A DNA stretch of 64,000 bases from Enoplolaimus lenunculus (taxonomy: Eukaryota > Nematoda > Enoplea > Enoplida > Thoracostomopsidae): positions 124,001 to 188,000 of the forward strand of contig JASANG010000289.1 of NCBI GenBank assembly GCA_030248215.1, read 5' to 3'. Positions within the stretch are counted from its first letter, which is position 1. Every line of letters begins with the position of its first letter. Positions 23,401 to 35,000 of this stretch are shown one piece after another. Made by a program: the position numbers and the translations under genes. The notes under the pieces were generated by a model. The model was not told the DNA's origin. It ran no database searches and saw only the letters and a list, made by a program, of their open reading frames with translations.

Positions 23401-24485
23401 AGCAGAAAATTCATTAAGAAAGAGAAAAGCTAAAAATAAATCAAAGTCCCGAATCCGGTTCGCCAAACGACTTTCGTTTCTGATGTATTTTGAACGTTAA
23501 CTGTTATATTTGAACGAAAGTTGAACATTAATGGTTTCTTTGTAGGAGTTGGACGCCTGACTCCGAGGTCTCTCCCGTCTAGTGAAGATTTTATGCTGCG
23601 CATGCGTGTAATTATTCGAAGCATTCCAAAATATTGGTCCGTTTGCCTATTGCACGCTTTCCCCACAGCCTTTTAGGCACATGCTCAAGCGCAGGCGTTA
23701 TGTTTCAATAAAGGTTTGCGTAGGCTGGCACCTAAACTTTGCTTTTGCCTAAACCTTTTCCTAAAAGCCTAAGCTATAGCCTCATACGAGAACGCGTATC
23801 AGAGCCACCCGATTGGTATTTTTGCCTCTCTCTACGGACAGGCTTGCGTAGTTGTGAACACGAAAACTTCCAGCGCTCACGTGATTGGCAGGTTTTTGTT
23901 AAATCGTTTGAAGTTCACAATCGGTCGCACGCGTGCCAAAACAATCGTCAACGAACACAACATGTGAATGAAGTATGTTTTAAAATGACGCATTTAGGAT
24001 TTTTACGAACTCAGAGCTCTGTTTTAAGTCTAAAGTCTATTAGTGGAAACTGGAACACACGCAACATAAAGTTTACAGCGATTGCGAGCCAGCAAAACTC
24101 TATAAACAACTTCTGTAATGTTCTGTAACTTCGATAATGTTCTGTACTTTTTCAGTATACTGAAACCAAACCATAGAACAAAACGTAGTTTACGCTTCAT
24201 ATGGCGAAACTGCTGTTCTCACAGATCGTCACGGATAGGATAGAAACGGTGCGTTTTAAATGATACTTATAAATGAGAAAGGTTTCGTTGAAATCTAATT
24301 ATTATAACGCCGGACTTTGTAGCCAGCTCAACAAGTTAGAGGGTGTTAAATGATTTCTATGGTGTAAATATGGCCATTTCTGTAGGTCCCAATACTTTTA
24401 CACGGTTTGAATTTTAGGTTGAGCACCCCAGCGACAGAGTAGGTGCAAGATAGTTTCCTGCGCCATAGTTTAGTGTCATACTCAC

Positions 24486-25377
24486 GTTCGTTGTTTATAC
24501 TAGGAATGAAGCATCCCACCCAATGATGTGTAGGTTGAACTAAATAAAAAAACAACAGGAATAAGTACCTACGCAGTAAATTTTAGATCAACTTGCTGTA
24601 TATATTGAGTTTTATGTAAAACGTAGCTTTCATTTTCTGCAAAGCTTCATCCATAATACAAAATGTTACGATTCACATTGGCGGCGTAATACATGTCACG
24701 CATAACATCCATAGGGGCATAAGAAAGATTTTGGGAAACGGGATTTACGTTCTATAAATGTTTTGAAGAGGACATTTCTTGTGTTTAAACACCTGTCAAT
24801 CTTTGGACAAAAAATCCGGAGTGGATTTTGTCTTGTCAACCCACCTTATTACAACACCGATGATTGATATGCTGCTGTAATTTTTCGAAAATATCAAAAT
24901 TATATATGTATTTATAAATTTGGCGTTTGTTGTGTTTTTCTAGCGTATTTAGGATGGAAACGCTGTGATTTGTGTATACGTGTGATACAATTTGTTTTAA
25001 AATCAGCTCAAACAAATAGGCTCGTAGATTGAATAAAAAACTTTGCTTTTAGGTACAAGTTGTGAGTGGATAATCGCTACTTATTTAACAAGAGTGTGTA
25101 CCTGTGAGCACATTCTGTGTAGAGACAAAAATGTACCCGGTACGCGTTCCGTTTTTGCCCTGTCCCCCCTTTAATTAAATAGGTGTACAGCCGGTGCGAA
25201 CCTTGGGACTTTATGTATGCGGTGTCAAACACGCTCCCCTTATAGTTTAATTTAGGCGTAATCTCGTGATAGCGAACTCCTCTAAACAAGGGAGAGTCGA
25301 CCGAAAACGCAATACCCGGTGGTACATTTTGTCCCATTGCGGAATCCAAGATTTGCACACTCTTGTCATCATCCAAT
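24486..25377 (-). CDS. Two probable exons of an unrecognised protein, upstream of the 304-aa gene
   Basis: Exon 25377-25202 reads LDDDKSVQILDSAMGQNVPP, GIAFSVDSPLFRGVRYHEIT and KLNYKGSVFDTAYIKSQ. It lies between an AG acceptor and a weak donor (GTTCGC). Exon 24539-24486 follows a TTTTTTATTTAG acceptor, reads QPTHHWVGCFIPSINNE, and ends at a good donor GTGAGT. The phases join. From there two continuations are in phase. One is exon 23500-23430 (NVQNTSETKVVWRTGFG, then a stop). The other is the exon starting at 23429, which would make these part of the 304-aa gene. Extracellular character is inferred from composition only. Confidence 0.35.
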
Positions 25378-26144
25378 CTTGGTAAATGTTTTTAGTTTAT
25401 GCCTCTCAGGGTATTGATCTGCTATGACACTTTTTGAAAACCAGTAAAATTTCAAAATGAAAAAAAAGTGGATACGTAACTAAATTAAGTAGCAATGATA
25501 AGTATTTAAGACAATATACAACTTAGAGTATTTGTGCTTACGCTTCGGAACATATCAGTTCTGCCCAAAGAAATAAAATAAAAAAGCAGGGTGGTAGGTC
25601 CAACTGCGGTTGAACTAAAAGTAAATAACAGCTCGTAACTGAATAACAAAGTACCCTGTGGATTGAGAGACAAAATAAATATCAACTTTTCCTCTAATTT
25701 GGGCAACTTACAGTGGGCAGCTTTTATATTTTTGCATGTTACAAAATGTATCAGCACGCGTTGAGCTTTGGCCCTACCCTCCTCACATTTTGGGGCAGTC
25801 GATTGTACCCACATAATCCTTTCAAGGTATGATAATAATTGCATGTCGTAACAACATACATATGGAGTATCTTATTAACTATAACAAGGCCGTGCATTTT
25901 TTTCTTTTGATCAAATTACCCCTCCACCCAGGAATTGAGGAGGTACGAATAAAAGCTACTTACGCGTGCTGTGTACGTTCATTTATACACATTATGCATC
26001 CAGCTGCATAGGTACTCTTGTCAAAAAATGATCACCCAATCTCTATTTACTTTGATTCCATTGAATTATTTTGCAGAGTAACAATTAGCAGCTAAAATCA
26101 ATTTGCCCCTGCTCATTTCACTCGAATGCTTCCGTTACCGAGTA

Positions 26145-26364
26145 CAGTGCAAAAAATAGCGAGTCAAATTGACTCTCTCCGAAATAGGCTTTTCCTGACT
26201 ACAAAAACTGAGTCAAATTTCGACTCCACCAGATTCAAATTCGATTCACTGAATCGCTCATTGAATCAATTTTGACTCTGGCGGAGTCGAATTTGGACTC
26301 AGTTTGTGGAGTCAGGAAAAGCCTATTTCGGAGCGAGTCAATTTGACTCACCATTTTTACAGTG
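26145..26364. mobile_element. Foldback MITE, full-length palindromic copy, TA-flanked
   Basis: TA lies on both sides. The left arm CAGTGCAAAAAATAGCGAGT with GACTCTCTCCGAAATAGGCT is mirrored by the right arm AGCCTATTTCGGAGCGAGTC with TTTTTACAGTG, giving a long inverted repeat over almost the whole 220 bp. TGAGTCA/TGACTCA motifs recur inside. Confidence 0.8.
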
Positions 26365-26610
26365 TATTGTTTTGAGTGTTATAGATTGTTTGTTTGTGTT
26401 TGGTTTGTAGGTCGTTTGTTTTACCTTTTTTATTTTTCTATCTTATATGAATTTTATGCAACTTTCAGTTTCTTGTTTTCTACATAATGCTTTTGTCTTT
26501 GCAGCATTTCTTTACTTCTTTGTTTTTCCTTCATCTTTTCCTTTCTTTTATCTTTCTTTCGTTATTTCTTTCTTCCGTTTTTCTCCGTTTTCGTTTGTTT
26601 ATCTTTTTAA

Positions 26611-29600
26611 CTAAACGCAGTGGTTCCGCAGCGCAGATCGGCGACAAATTGGACATGTTCGATTTGTCTGAAACAATAAATAGTGAAAACTACTATTCAG
26701 AACACAGTACAAAACTTCTTGTTTAGGATTAGGTTTTGGGTTATGAAGTATTTGACTCACAACTACAGGATCAGGCGCAGGCGTAAGACGTGCGCCAATT
26801 TAAACTAGCTGTTCACAATTTGTTCTACACAAGGGTCACACAACTTTTACAAATACTCGTTACCTTTAACCATTCATCAACACATTGTGCGTGATAATGA
26901 TGCTGGCAGGCTAAGCTTCGGATCAACTGGTTGAATTCAAATCGGCACATACAAATTACACATGAACCGGTGACGTCATCCTGAGCGTCATGTATGACGT
27001 CACTTTTTGGCGATCTAACAAGTAACAGTTTGTGACGGGTTTTGTCGGCTTTGATTTGTTCTTTATCTGGTTCTGGTTTTTCCGTCGATTGCCACCGCCA
27101 TAGTTTTAATGAGTTTAATTCTTGAAATAAAAAATATTGCTGAATTACGTTAGATGTAACAAGACAGGGATCTAAACAAAACTGTGCTGAGATTTAGTAC
27201 TAAAATTGCGTTTGGTTAAGCGTTTTTCTTGCATGCCTTGTTTCACTAATATAGCATGATTGTTGTGAATGCACACAAGAGACAAGCTGAAGACCCGATG
27301 TCGCTTGAAAATTTGGATCCATCATGGAAATTTTAGTAGAAAACTTCCTACGAAGCCAGTCCAGTTACGACTTGCCAACTCCTAATTTATCCGCAATATG
27401 CGACTTGTTTTATGCCTGAAAACGCGCAGCTCAAAAAGAGTTTGAAGGTTAACATTAACACTGCAAGACGTATGGAGAATAAAGGGTGACACCGAATCCA
27501 CGGTTTGACCGAATCCTAAATTGTTTCAGAATTCCATTCTAACAAAATATTTGAATATCGCCTTTCGACCTGCAAAACTAAGAAAATTTATTATTCTAGC
27601 AAATCTTTTTTTTTTCGCAAACGCAATTATTTCGTGCCGGACCTTCATTCAGAGATTTGTGGCCTGAAACAAAAATATTACAAGTTATTTAAAATTTATA
27701 TTGTTTGAAATGTATGTATATATTGCCGAGTATTAATATTTTATTCGGCATTTGAATTCGGTTTTTTGCCGAATCTGAATCCGAACTGTTGTTGCAACCC
27801 TGCAGAATCTGAACTGTTTTAAATACCCGCGAGGTGATGCATATTCTTACCGAATCGAGACAAACCGCGTGGTTTATTCAGGCTGCTACGTCGTACACCT
27901 TCAGATGTTTGCAAATTGAGTGGGAAACAGACTATAATACGCGGAGCAGGAGTCGTTTGATATCGAGATATACTGCCCCTGCTGACTCTATTCCGAATCG
28001 TTGTCATGGCAGCAGTTGACCTATCAATCACAACTGTTTGTATTTTTTCAAACATAACAACAAAATATGTACGATTGATGCAGGATTCGGCGTCGGATAA
28101 AAACTAAACGAAAAAAGAACAGTTTTTTCCAGTTTGTTCCAACGGGTGGAAATGGAAAAAGGAAAAAGTGGAAAACCGTTTTTAAAGTTTATTAACTTTA
28201 GCAAATAACTTGCGTAACAGCGGCAAAACATCGCAGAAAACAGTACTAGAATTTGGTTTTCCTAATGCCTCCTATTCGGAACAAGTTTCGCAAGTGCCCA
28301 CTGATTTACTCCAGTGACCCGAATAAGAGAGGGGTCTGATATTTATTTGACCTCTCCGGAGGATACCCCTGTTATTCGGTAACGCGCTGTTTTTTATTTT
28401 AACCTGTGGCGCCCTTCGCTACCGAGATATATTCGGTATTGCAATTATCCGATCAATTAAACGTTTATTTGTTTTATATCCAAAGCCTGAGCGATAATGC
28501 AAGGTGGTAAAAAACTTAAATATGCTTTAGAGTCCTAAACTAATCTTAATTTTGTCCTGTAGTCATTTATGCACTTCAATCTGGTATAATTACATTTATG
28601 GACTCTAATTAGGCATCAGGGATTTTATCCGCTAACGGACCTTAATTAGGGGTACGGACTACTATTGATTGGAATTCAGGATGGGGACCCCCTCTTATTA
28701 CCCCCTCTTCGGGTCACTACAGTACTAGATTTTGTAATATACTTCATTGGATATAACAGACGTCTTTCCTGCATGTTTTCGTTGTAGACGTGATGGAGCT
28801 GAAGTGATTTTCTCAGTATCGTTCTGGCACCAAGCCTACACTGCAAAAAATGGTGAGTCAAATTGACTCTCTCCGAAATAGGCTTTTCCTAACTACACAA
28901 ACTGAATCAAAATTCGACTCCGCTTGACTCAAATTTGACTTAATTTCACTCTGGCGGAGTCGAATTTTTACTCAGTTTGTGTATTCAGGAAAAGCCTATT
29001 TCGGAGAGAGTCAATTTGACTCGCCGTTTTTAGCAGGGTACATTGTAGCGGTTTTGAATTTGTTGCACGAATTTTTTCGTTTTTCTTTTTTCCCGAAAGA
29101 ACGAAAAAGCTTGCTTTTCCGGTCGACTCGATTTTTCGGAAACACCGATCCGGAATTGACGTTGGAAAAGAGGAGCATAATGGTACTTTATCGAAGCGTT
29201 CCTTTTCTCAGCTTTTTATCAGTTATTCAAATGAACATTTTTAAGCGAAAATATACTAACACTGTAATTACTTACCTAGAACTGAAAACAACAACGCGCG
29301 GCGTGTTCAGATAAGTTACGAACCAAACAGGCATTACAGGAGTGGCAAGTGCAGCACTTACAGTTACGGGAGTAACAGTTATTATTGACGAAATGTCAGC
29401 AGTGACAGCAGCCACAGCAGTTACCGTTGTTATAGAAGTTACAGGAGTCATAATTATCGCATCATTCACAGGAGTCACGTAAGTTGCAGTACCCGAACAA
29501 GATTCTAACCTTGCAAGAGTCGGAGTCAAACGAATTGCATAAGTTGGAAAAATTACAGGAGTCACAGAAGTTGTTGGAACCGCAGGAGTAACAAGAGTGA

Positions 29601-29732
29601 AAATCGTCGGCGGTCGAACAATAATGAAATCGGATGTTATTGGCATTTGGAGCTGAGCTCTTACAGCTGTTCTAGCTCCCTGCATGGAATTATGGAATAT
29701 TGGTTTGCAACCGCTCATTGGGCTCCACTTTG
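26611..29732 (-). CDS. RING-H2 E3 ubiquitin ligase, RNF38/RNF44-like, 5' end not found
   Basis: Exons 29732-29276, 28020-27851, 27120-26864 and 26667-26611 join in compatible phases to 313 codons including the stop. The C-terminal RING-H2 reads CVICMCRFEFNQLIRSLAC, then QHHYHAQCVDEWLK and, across the last intron, TNRTCPICRR. All eight zinc ligands are present in the order C-C-C-H-H-C-C-C. This closely resembles RNF38/44 ([40 protein letters not shown]). The exon before it ends KPRGLSRF and runs on to ELNSLKLWRW, like the KPRGLTKADIEQLPSYRF lead-in of those proteins. The first exon is Thr/Val/Pro-rich with TPV-x repeats, probably disordered. RNF38/44 ligases transfer ubiquitin to nuclear and cytoplasmic substrates. 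The first listed exon begins in mid-codon, so more lies upstream unless the in-exon ATG (MSGCKP, 29718) is the start. Its inclusion rests on phase and splice sites. Confidence 0.75.
28309..28722. mobile_element. TA-flanked CTGTAGTGACCC MITE, copy 3, full length, reverse
   Basis: It begins CTCCAGTGACCCGAATAAG and ends CTTCGGGTCACTACAG, with TA on both sides (28307-28308 and 28723-28724). It carries the same internal words as copy 1 in reverse order (for example TAGGGGTACGGACT and ACTATTGATTGG). It lies in an intron of the RING gene. Confidence 0.75.
28839..29038. mobile_element. Foldback MITE, full-length copy, TA-flanked
   Basis: TA flanks both sides. The left arm CACTGCAAAAAATGGTGAGT with CCGAAATAGGCTTTTCC is mirrored by GGAAAAGCCTATTTCGG and the right end GTTTTTAGCAGGG. 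It lies in the large intron of the RING gene, about 115 bp from the copy of another family at 28309. Confidence 0.8.
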
Positions 29733-32019
29733 CTGATTTGTGACTAATTTGTATCCAGTTTAGGAAGTCAGTTGATTATATCAGTAATACCTAATGGGCC
29801 GGATTCACTACAAATCTGTTTTGGGATTTTAATGGAAATACTCTAGAATGTGAATGGTTAAAATTAAAAACGAACCGCTGGAACAACTTGCAAGTCTTTA
29901 TATATGTTACCTTTAATGAACAAGAAATCCAAAACGCCATGCTATACGTCATAAAGCGATGTGCTGAACACGTAATAGGCAAGTTTTAGAAGCCAAAACC
30001 TAAAACATTAGCGAAGGATAAGCGCTAGGAAATGGTTTACGCTTTATTAGGAAAAGAAAGGGCTAAAGCTGCCCTGCACCATACGACACAGAATACTTTA
30101 GCTTTGAACCAGTAGCGGATCGAAATATTTGTAATCACACAAATTGACAGTTAAATTTTAGCACAAAATTTTTGTTCCGTGTCGGTTTGGGCCAAAGACC
30201 TCAGCAGTCCGTCTTCTAATCTGTCAGTGTTTTGAAGTCATGCCCTAACCTCTTGAAACGAAATTAGATCAATGACGTAGGTATCTATTGCTATATGGGA
30301 TCCATACAAGCAACGGCATCTCATAAAACTGTTTTGTGCTAAACGATTTCAAAACAAATTGGGAGTCAACAGTCGCTGATTAAAACGCTATCAATTGTTT
30401 GATGACCTTCACGGCTTGTTACTAAAGTTAATTTTGATTTAAAATACTTTTTTGTTTTATTTTTGAACGTCGTGATTTGAGAAAATTTTGCTCAGAGACG
30501 AAAAAAACATTTAACTTTCAGTTAATACTTCTATAAAATCAAAAACGTATCGTTTGTGCGCTTGAAAAAACACATCTTTTTGCAGTAAAATTTATCATAT
30601 CAAGTTTTATTTTATACATAAAATGTGGCAGAATTTGTGGAAAACTACTTTAAAAAACTCTAACCAATCATGTTGGAATCGAGTATAAATTGCTGGCGCT
30701 TTTGTATACTTTCGGCCATATACGCTACTAGACCTAGAGATTCGTAAAAGGCATACTTAAGCGTGAGTTTTAACTGTCTTAGTTTTAAATTTGACGGGAC
30801 GTGCACAGCAGCTTTAAGTGGACCTCTGTGGTGGGAACGGACGTATAAATAGTATGCTTAGCCTGATAAAATTTAGGAAAATGACCTTCTATAACCGACA
30901 AATTATTCAGAGCACAGACATGAAGAAAAGCAAAACACATATGTAAACAAGGTAGGACAATTTTTGGAACGTAGAATTCGTTTAATGCTGTCGAAGAATT
31001 TTTTGCAACTTGCGGTTGATCATGATATACGTAGGGGAGAAACATATGTATACCCCAGCTTTCCGACCATTTTAGGATCCGTTTGCTATTGTAAAACAGA
31101 GCATCGCAAAACATTGGCAAAATAGTTCACAGCATCTGCACATATAATGCCAACTTTTTAACACTAAATGTATTTTGCGAGAAATTTCACTTGCTTTGTA
31201 TATGTTTTATGTTATTTTATAATTTAATAATAATGATAATGCACAATAAATGCTAATAAACATATTTCTAGCGAAAATAGCAATACTAAAACACACATAA
31301 CGGTACAAATCCGGAACGAATTCGTCAGTCCAAATAGGATTAGACAGGAACAAGCACTCGGTCCACGGATTTTAAGACGGGCGCCATACCACTGTCCCAC
31401 GCAGCTGAGGTATTTATATGCATGAGCTGTTTATATGCATGACATTTAGGGTCGCGGTACTGTTGCCTTGCGGCGATTTCGGTCGTTTTCCGTAAGATTT
31501 AAACCCTGTAAATCAGTGCAGTAAAAATTGAAACAACATATTTATCAGGAATTGTTGAGCAATTCAAGACCGATTCGGTCCACACCACTACAGTCGGAGC
31601 CACTGGCCGCAGCGAGAGTTTCGTACCATAAATATAACTCATGAGCTTGAGAATTGAGTATATGGCAAAATACAATGTCCATATTCTCAAAGGTAAATGT
31701 CGCACCACCTATTAACTTGAGGGCATCGAAGTTTGGCATATTTGTGGCATTTCGACTGACCGTTCTTGTGAGCAGATATTTAAATTTACAGCTGCTGCAA
31801 TAGATGCTACACACAGTTGAGAATATGGAGCACAAATGCTTCTGAATTGAAAATTTGCTAATTGTTTTAATATATTGCATTAAACAAAACAACAATTTTT
31901 GCATAGAGAACGCGTCTGATCTTTGGCAATAATTATAATTCTACAAACGGCAGAGTCATAAAATACAAAGCCATGCGGTGTAAAAGTTTGTTTGATTTGA
32001 ATATTTTGATTTACAACCT
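29733..32019. other. Gap between the RING gene and the collagen gene
   Basis: Minus-strand open frames at 30785-31120 and 31499-31904 have no recognisable domain or convincing splice sites. The words TAGATGCTACACACAGTTGA and GAGAATATGG near 31800 recur around 59310-59340 and mark a dispersed short repeat. The 5' exons of the RING gene may lie here. I see no other gene. Confidence 0.35.
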
Positions 32020-35000
32020 TCATCTTCTACCACCGGCTTTGAGCAACTGTGGCATCGGGCCTTTCCAATTTGGAGCCTGAAGTCCGCCGCCGTTGTTGCA
32101 ATACTCACAATAGCCTGGCGGACCTTGTAATCCGGGCGCACCACGCAAACCAGGCAGACCTTGAAGGCCGGCCGGACCTCGATCTCCTGGTCTGCCCGGA
32201 AACCCGACACCGGTTGAACCGGATGGACCTAAAACCAGCGAGGCAAAGTACGAATGATTTCAATTTAACGCTATTTCACTATTTATTTTGCAAGTAAAGC
32301 AATATTCACCCGTGTAAGTTTTTCGCAGTGCGATTTACTCCACGAAGATTATTGAATGAACAATTAACATCACTTGGCTATATATTCGTAGCCTACGATA
32401 TATTGTTATCTCTTTTCTGCATGAACTGAAACTCTGAGAACCATTGAATGACATCACTCACCTTGTGGACCTCTTTCTCCAGGAGGTCCCGCCGTCCCAC
32501 GACCCATTTCGCCCCGTTCGCCTGCTTCGCCGGGTTCACCTTTTGGCCCAGGCATGCCGTGTCTTCCTGGTAGGCCAGGCATTCCAATAAATCCTCGCTC
32601 CCCTGGTTTTCCTGGCAGTCCGGGATCGCCTAAAATACTACTTCAAGTTATGGCTTACTACAATAATAATTATATTACTGCTTGAACCACGGCATACGTT
32701 GTGTATATACTAGTACAGCTTTAATTAAACTGATGATACGGTTCCACCTGGTACAAATATTCCTTTCAATTGCACTTTCATAATGGTAATATATAATATA
32801 TTAACATTCTTAGCATTAATCGAGTAAGACAATATTTATTCGAGTCCGCAAAAGATCTAAACACCATTCTCAAATCATTTACTCGATTGAGCTAGAAAGC
32901 AAAACGCCGAAAATAATAAATTGTAATGTTATTTTGCATTCTGTGTCAGTTCAAACCTGGAATGCCTTGAATGCCTGGGCTGCCTCGTTTTCCAGGTCGG
33001 CCATATCCTGGCGGACCACGGGGGCCTCTGCATCGCTGGCTCAGTTCATCCATGTTTTCTGGCAAAATATACATTTAAACAACTCGAATTGCAAAAAAAA
33101 AATTAAATATTGCGTAAATTTTGACACAAATGCTAAACGCGGTCTCGAATTCATAAACGTTTGTTGTTATGAATGAAAATTTTATGCTTATTTTTTAACC
33201 GAATTTGCTTCAAAATACGGCTAAACTTTATTTGATTTTTTCATTTTTAAAGATTTATTGAAAAATGAATGGATTCGAATAGCGTTTAGCAATTCTATGT
33301 GTCCTGTTACTGCGATTAATATATGAGCAGGAGAGATATAGTCCTAATTTATATGTGACGACCTTTGATCTTGTATTTAACGTTATACTTTTTGCAGTAA
33401 CTTTCGAAAATGTTAAATTTTGCGACTGGATGCTCACATATTATTCGCAGCAAACCAAACCGTTGGTCCTTATTCTCAACTGGCCATAGCTTCGATCAAA
33501 AGCTATTGATGGAAATTAAACAAGTGACAGTGTTTATCAACGACAATTTCACACAGGCAAGTGGCGTGTGATAATTAACACTGAAAAGGTAGTACATAGT
33601 ACACATTTTACAGTGTCCCAAATACAAAATGTGCCATCCCGAAATGATGCAATAACCGATTGGCTGCGTGTTGCGCAAATTTTGTTTGACTGGTTCAAAA
33701 GTTACAAAACATATCGCTAACTGGCAATCGAGGCTATTGACACAGTTGAGAATCCGAGCCAAAATGGTAGTTTCTCATTCAGATTTGCGATTCATACCAG
33801 TAGAACCAGGCGCTCCGGCAGGTCCTGGCGGTCCTGGTTGGCCGACTCCAACTTCGCCCGGTGGTCCACGCATGGTTGCTGCCAGTTCTGCCATGTGTTC
33901 TGTAGAGAGTTATATAGAGAACAATGGCTAATTTAAAAAAGCAATAGCTTAGTTTAACACGATAGCACGTCACGACTCATTGATCATGTAAAATTGTTAG
34001 CTAAATCGCGTCCAGTGCAGAATTAAACAAACATTGCGTCATAACTTTTTAACACTTTTTTAAGCTTTTTACGGTTTCTGCGTTTAAAACAACTGATTAT
34101 CCTAATAAAGATTAAGCTTGGGCAGGTAACACAGTCGTACAAGACACGAGAGTTGAAGCAGCATGAGCAATACACCTATTTGCTTAACCAAAAAGCAATT
34201 TTTTCCATAAAGAACGTCTAATGAAAACAGTTTTGTTACAAAAACCAATATTCTGACATGTATACGCAAATGATTTTGGGAAACTTTGATTATATATTGT
34301 CGTAGGTGGAAAACGACTGTTTGTACACTAATGTAAACCAGGCTGACATCAGCCATTTTGCTAATTTTAGCTTGCGCAATAAACCCATTTTTTCAACAGA
34401 AAATCTTGGATTGACACCGTTTTTTTGCGGAAATCGAATTCTTTTGAATTGCAGAACTGTGAGCAAGTCTTGAATGTTTGCTTCAAAGTGCATATTTAAC
34501 CAATTAATTATGTAAACATTTTTCAATGCTACTAGGGCGGTTACTGTAGATTAAACAACACCCTGAGCTTAAACCTTAACCTAAACCTTAAAAAACGTGT
34601 AAACTTAAGCCAATGTCTAAACCAAAGCATATAATACGGTTTAAAATCCAATCCTACCAGACAATGGATCATTCCTAAAAGTAACATGGTTCCTAAATAT
34701 GTATCATAAATAGAAAAAAGTAACAAATAATAGTGTGAACTAAAACAATTTAAAACCAGACAAGCAAGCCTTTGAACGAACAAAGATAAAACAACCCGAG
34801 CAGCTTTATCTAACCAGGCGAAATACAGCCAAGATCAGAGAAACAGGTAAAATATTATCATTTGCAATGCATAGCTTTCATAATTGCATTAATGCAGTTA
34901 TAGCGTATATTTTAGTCCAAAAAGTATTTTGAAGGTTTTTTATTCTTAGTAAAACGTTAATACTTTACACAATGCTTTAACCGAAGTTCTGCGTGTCCGG

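Noticed and set aside
25506-25844. 112-aa minus-strand open frame as an exon
   Set aside because: It overlaps a decayed copy of the CTGTAGTGACCC MITE, and splice sites in suitable phase are weak.
29272-29718. Stand-alone 148-aa minus-strand gene
   Set aside because: A good donor (GTAAGT) at its end and matching phase make it better read as an exon of the RING gene.
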